Source of the DNA: an uncultured Saprospiraceae bacterium
GTDB taxonomy: Bacteria; Bacteroidota; Bacteroidia; Chitinophagales; Saprospiraceae
Direction: 5' to 3'
DNA: 6,984 bases
Assembly (NCBI GenBank): GCA_937967535.1
Contig: CALCMV010000086.1
Span: 1 to 6,984, forward strand
Below the pieces are notes generated by a model. That model was given only the letters and a program-made list of their open reading frames with translations. It did not search any database and was not told where the DNA came from. This document shows positions 5,464 through 6,984 of the stretch, in pieces. Position 1 is the first letter of the stretch. Every line of letters begins with the position of its first letter. Both the position numbers and the translations under genes were made by a program.

Positions 5464-5739
5464 TCACACCTCCTCGTCCTCCGACACACAAGCCACATCA
5501 GACGGCGATTCTTCCGCGACTTCCTGACAATCTACTTCCGCAAAAGAGTAATCCGCCGGAACTTCTTTTTCCACCGTCAAATGATTCAAATCGTGAGCTG
5601 CCGATAGATTATCGACATATTTGAAGATGTCATTGCCTGTTGATTTTTCGCGCATCGCCACCAAATCAGCGGCAACTTGCTCCTTATTTTGAAGAAGATG
5701 TTCGCGTAGTGCCAGTTTAGCTTTTTCTAATGCGTTCAT
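5464..5739 (-). CDS. Unrecognised 91-aa protein with acidic C-terminus
   Basis: I do not recognise this protein. The start is ATG at 5737-5739 (MNALEKAK); a TTG two codons upstream is less likely. Residues 1-32 form a probable amphipathic helix rich in Lys, Glu and Leu, followed by a middle segment (GNDIFKYVDNLSAAHDLNHL). After VEKEVPADYSFAEVD (56-70) comes a strongly acidic tail (CQEVAEESPSDVACVSEDEEV). No signal peptide or membrane segment is seen. The heptapeptide EKEVPAD (57-63) also occurs in the XRE protein two genes upstream (residues 13-19). It lies 16 nt after the 155-aa gene on the same strand, so the two are almost certainly co-transcribed, and it converges with the methyltransferase gene. 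Confidence 0.68.
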   Translation of the reverse strand: MNALEKAKLALREHLLQNKEQVAADLVAMREKSTGNDIFKYVDNLSAAHDLNHLTVEKEVPADYSFAEVDCQEVAEESPSDVACVSEDEEV

Positions 5740-5755
5740 AATCAATACTTAACCA

Positions 5756-6223
5756 TCAAGCCACTCGCTTCTCTTGCCGAAACGTCATATTTTGCAGTGC
5801 AGTGATGTCTTCCGGTTTTAAATTTAAATTCACTAAAAGTCTCTTATTGAAGGGATTATCGTGGTAATTATTCCCGATATATTTCTTATAAATTTTTTCT
5901 TGAATATTTATCGTGTCAAAAAAATCGGCTTGGTGAATATTTGTAAAGAAAAAATAAAAAGCTACCAAAGCATCTAATCCATACACGTCATCTTCGATTA
6001 AGGCGACACATTCCTGCAATTCATTCATACTCAATGAAAGAAATAATTGATTGTATTTCAGTAAAAACTTGTGGCTTCCTGTACCGCCATGATTTTTTAG
6101 TACGAATGCAGTAATTTTGATAAAATCAGTCCGACTGATTTCACGTTCAAATTCGCTGACAGCACCTTTTGGGTGTTCCCGAATGTGAGTCATTAATTTT
6201 TGAGTATATATTTGAATATCCAT
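5756..6223 (-). CDS. Unrecognised 155-aa protein in an XRE operon
   Basis: I do not recognise the family. ATG at 6221-6223 opens MDIQIYTQKLMTHIREHPKGAVSEFEREIS. The protein looks soluble and largely helical, with aromatic-rich segments (ALVAFYFFFTNIHQADFFD at 85-103) that are too interrupted by polar residues to be a clear membrane span. A glycine turn (KNHGGTGSHKFLLKY, 43-57) and a basic end (TFRQEKRVA) stand out; no catalytic motif can be claimed. It lies 38 nt after the XRE gene and 16 nt before the 91-aa gene, all minus strand. By position it could be the toxin or effector controlled by the XRE regulator, but that is inference only. Its upstream gap contains one copy of the direct repeat. 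Confidence 0.72.
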   Translation of the reverse strand: MDIQIYTQKLMTHIREHPKGAVSEFEREISRTDFIKITAFVLKNHGGTGSHKFLLKYNQLFLSLSMNELQECVALIEDDVYGLDALVAFYFFFTNIHQADFFDTINIQEKIYKKYIGNNYHDNPFNKRLLVNLNLKPEDITALQNMTFRQEKRVA

Positions 6224-6231
6224 GTATGCTT

Positions 6232-6273
6232 TGTATCAATTCTTCGTTTTCCATACTGCATTTACGGATTTAT
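6232..6273. repeat. Right copy of the two-part direct repeat
   Basis: TGTATCAATTCT (6232-6243), 13 nt, then TGCATTTACGGATTTAT (6257-6273), matching 2919-2950 at 28 of 29 block positions in the same orientation. It covers the gap upstream of the 155-aa gene and the last codons and TAA stop of the XRE gene. Confidence 0.8.
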
Positions 6274-6579
6274 GACTAATTCCACTTCCCGAAATTTAAC
6301 CTCCGCTTTGCGTATCGTCAGTATAATTTCTTTACCGAGCGCAACCTCCATTTTAGCGATACTTTTCAAAGTAAGATTGTGCATACCTGAAAGCCATTTG
6401 CTGATTTCCGCTTCGCTTTTACCAAGTGCATCGGCAAGGTCTTTTTGTGTCCAACCTTTTTCTTTTAGATATTCACCGACTTGCATGGCAATATCTACAT
6501 TAATGTCTGCAAATCGCTGTACATCGGCGGGTACTTCTTTTTCCAGATATGCGGCGGCTTCTTTGCTAAAATCTTTCAT
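6262..6579 (-). CDS. XRE-family helix-turn-helix protein, HigA-like antitoxin or regulator
   Basis: A 105-aa DNA-binding protein. The HTH spans about residues 34-83, with TQKDLADALGKSEAEISKWL at 44-63 supplying the positioning helix (44-53) and the recognition helix (55-64), followed by NLTLKSIAKMEVALGKEII, the typical third and fourth helices of the HTH_3/Cro-C1 fold. The N-terminal 30 residues (MKDFSKEAAAYLEKEVPADV) form an extra helix common in Bacteroidota antitoxin-like XRE proteins. These usually act as autorepressors and often pair with a toxin, but no known toxin (HigB or RelE type) is adjacent. It is the first gene of a minus-strand operon with the 155-aa and 91-aa genes, and its own promoter region holds inverted repeats that could be its operators. 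ATG at 6577-6579 is unambiguous. The C-terminus beyond residue 86 (LTIRKAEVKFREVELVINP) may form a strand for dimerisation or partner contact. Confidence 0.9.
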   Translation of the reverse strand: MKDFSKEAAAYLEKEVPADVQRFADINVDIAMQVGEYLKEKGWTQKDLADALGKSEAEISKWLSGMHNLTLKSIAKMEVALGKEIILTIRKAEVKFREVELVINP

Positions 6580-6597
6580 AAATTACTGATTCTCGAC

Positions 6598-6628
6598 CAA
6601 ATTTATTCATTTTTAAGTTAAGTGTCAA
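6598..6628 (-). promoter_or_regulatory. Promoter of the XRE operon
   Basis: On the minus strand TTG (6628-6626) and TAAATTTG (6605-6598) are separated by exactly 20 nt, a full match to the Bacteroidota -33/-7 pattern. Transcription would begin near 6591, about 12 nt before the ATG at 6579. Confidence 0.72.
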
Positions 6629-6648
6629 GGAAAAATTAACTTTTAAAA
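6611..6648. promoter_or_regulatory. Inverted repeat straddling the XRE -33 element (candidate operator)
   Basis: TTTTAAGTTAA (6611-6621) is mirrored by TTAACTTTTAAAA (6636-6648), with a perfect 7-bp core AAGTTAA/TTAACTT separated by 14 nt. The spacer contains the -33 TTG, where a repressor such as the XRE protein itself could block the polymerase. Binding is inferred from position only. Confidence 0.4.
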
Positions 6649-6667
6649 TAAGTTTTTTTGACTTATT
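6647..6667. promoter_or_regulatory. Second palindrome upstream of the XRE promoter
   Basis: AATAAGT (6647-6653) and ACTTATT (6661-6667) are perfect reverse complements separated by 7 nt. It sits between the proximal promoter and a more distal -7 element and could be a second operator for the same regulator, or chance in A/T-rich DNA. Confidence 0.35.
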
Positions 6668-6678
6668 CTGTTTTTGTG

Positions 6679-6686
6679 CAAAGTTA
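6679..6686 (-). promoter_or_regulatory. Distal -7 element upstream of xre
   Basis: The minus strand reads TAACTTTG followed by CA, matching TAnnTTTG. No TTG is found at the normal upstream spacing, so this may be a weak second promoter or a coincidental match. Confidence 0.3.
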
Positions 6687-6708
6687 GTGAAAAATGAATA
6701 TGTTTAAT

Positions 6709-6750
6709 AAAAAAGCGCGATTTCAAACATTCATCAGCTTGAAATCGCGC
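6709..6750 (-). terminator. Intrinsic terminator of the alpha-2-macroglobulin gene
   Basis: GCGCGATTTCAA (6715-6726) and TTGAAATCGCGC (6739-6750) form a perfect 12-bp stem around a 12-nt loop. On the minus strand the stem is followed directly by six T (6714-6709). It insulates the XRE operon promoter from the upstream gene. Confidence 0.92.
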
Positions 6751-6766
6751 TCTTGCGGTCGGGAGA

Positions 6767-6785
6767 TGCTGAAATGAATTCAGCA
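6767..6785. repeat. Intergenic palindrome before the terminator
   Basis: TGCTGAA (6767-6773) and TTCAGCA (6779-6785) pair around ATGAA. From memory it resembles the family of palindromes (GAGAT-x-CTGAA ... TTCAG-x) scattered between genes in many Bacteroidota genomes; that link is not verified. TCTTGC (6751-6756) and GCAAGA (6783-6788) offer an alternative outer pairing. Confidence 0.5.
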
Positions 6786-6797
6786 AGACGATAGATT

Positions 6798-6984
6798 TTA
6801 TTTTTTTGAACTTGAACTTGCCTCTTGAACTTGCACTTTAATTCCCTCCGAATGACTCGTAAACTCCGGCGCGTACATACACTGAATCGTCGTAATTCCA
6901 TTAGAAAAATCGCCGGCATGTTGCACCCGTAGTGGGTACTCGAATACGTAAGTACCTTTCGGCAGACGCTCCATAAAAAAGTGT
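6798..6984 (-). CDS. Alpha-2-macroglobulin family protein (C-terminal 61 residues)
   Basis: The frame enters from the right edge and ends at TAA 6800-6798. The visible C-terminus contains FMERLPKGTYVFEYPLRVQH, then AGDFSNGITTIQCMYAPEF and TSHSEGIKVQV. This LPKGTYVFEY ... G-x-FSNGIT-x-x-Q-x-MYAPEF-x-x-HSEG signature is, to my knowledge, that of the last (receptor-binding-like, MG10) domain of bacterial alpha-2-macroglobulin-family proteins. These are large periplasmic or surface lipoprotein-like protease traps, sometimes working with PBP1C in cell-envelope defence. The thioester region and signal peptide lie outside the window. The protein ends in a low-complexity tail QEASSSSKK encoded by short repeats related to TTGAAC on the plus strand (6805-6832). 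A strong terminator follows 48 nt downstream. Confidence 0.85.
   Translation of the reverse strand, partial: HFFMERLPKGTYVFEYPLRVQHAGDFSNGITTIQCMYAPEFTSHSEGIKVQVQEASSSSKK

Noticed and set aside
5373..5624. Plus-strand frame overlapping the end of the methyltransferase gene
   Set aside because: It runs through the terminator hairpin and is antisense to the 91-aa gene; its proline-rich translation is a frame shadow.
6146..6254. Minus-strand mini-frame starting MENEELIQ within the right direct repeat, with a faint ELI echo in the left copy (MHTELIH)
   Set aside because: It overlaps the 155-aa gene out of frame, and the resemblance between copies is explained by the DNA repeat itself.
2333..6267. 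A possible common motif CGTAAAT upstream of the Nudix, kinase and 155-aa genes
   Set aside because: The 7-mer also occurs inside coding regions and elsewhere in the window, so upstream placement is not specific; only the longer two-part direct repeat is retained.
6734..6919. Open minus-strand frame of 61 codons
   Set aside because: It overlaps the clear alpha-2-macroglobulin C-terminus in another frame and runs through intergenic palindromes.

Overview
The window looks like chromosomal DNA from a member of the Bacteroidota. Several genes are preceded by the -7 element of that phylum (TAnnTTTG), twice with a TTG element 20-21 nt upstream. No start codon has an obvious Shine-Dalgarno sequence. 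The recognisable housekeeping proteins (ornithine aminotransferase of the type close to the mitochondrial enzyme, a gamma-carbonic-anhydrase-like hexapeptide protein, an alpha-2-macroglobulin C-terminus) also fit. A genus cannot be named from this sequence.

Left part (1-2894), all on the minus strand: the 5' end of a hexapeptide-repeat (PaaY / gamma-carbonic-anhydrase-like) gene with a TTG start; a tandem 8/9-mer array that forms a perfect 23-bp inverted repeat with sequence just past the next gene; ornithine aminotransferase (rocD); a three-unit palindromic module with the hallmarks of REP/BIME elements (GTAG foot, 6-bp stem, 10-nt loop with a constant core); a Nudix hydrolase whose stop codon lies in the GTAG foot of one unit; and a small protein-kinase-fold protein with an extended catalytic loop. 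The kinase and Nudix genes probably form a two-gene operon.

Middle part (2895-5454): a divergent intergenic region with a promoter and what looks like the first 17-18 codons of a phospholipase-D-like gene, cut short. It is followed by a second promoter and a 755-aa plus-strand gene that fuses an HsdR-N-like PD-(D/E)XK nuclease domain to an amino-methyltransferase (DPFGGSG, then DPPYG). This is a candidate single-polypeptide restriction-modification or related defence enzyme. A strong intrinsic terminator closes it.

Right part (5464-6708), minus strand: an apparent three-gene operon of an XRE-family regulator or antitoxin, an unrecognised 155-aa protein and an unrecognised 91-aa acidic-tailed protein. 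A well-formed Bacteroidota promoter with flanking inverted repeats lies upstream. The XRE protein and the 91-aa protein share the heptapeptide EKEVPAD. An imperfect direct repeat (12 nt plus 17 nt with one mismatch, spacer 3 or 13 nt) occurs before the kinase gene and at the xre/155-aa junction. It brackets the PLD remnant, the methyltransferase and the two unknown genes, so this block may be a small acquired island. At the far right is the 3' end of an alpha-2-macroglobulin-family gene with its own terminator.

No rRNA, tRNA, CRISPR array or transposase gene is visible. Uncovered intergenic stretches are all shorter than 300 bases. The observations most worth following up are the nuclease-methyltransferase fusion, the XRE/155/91 operon, the direct repeats around this block, and the REP-like module.
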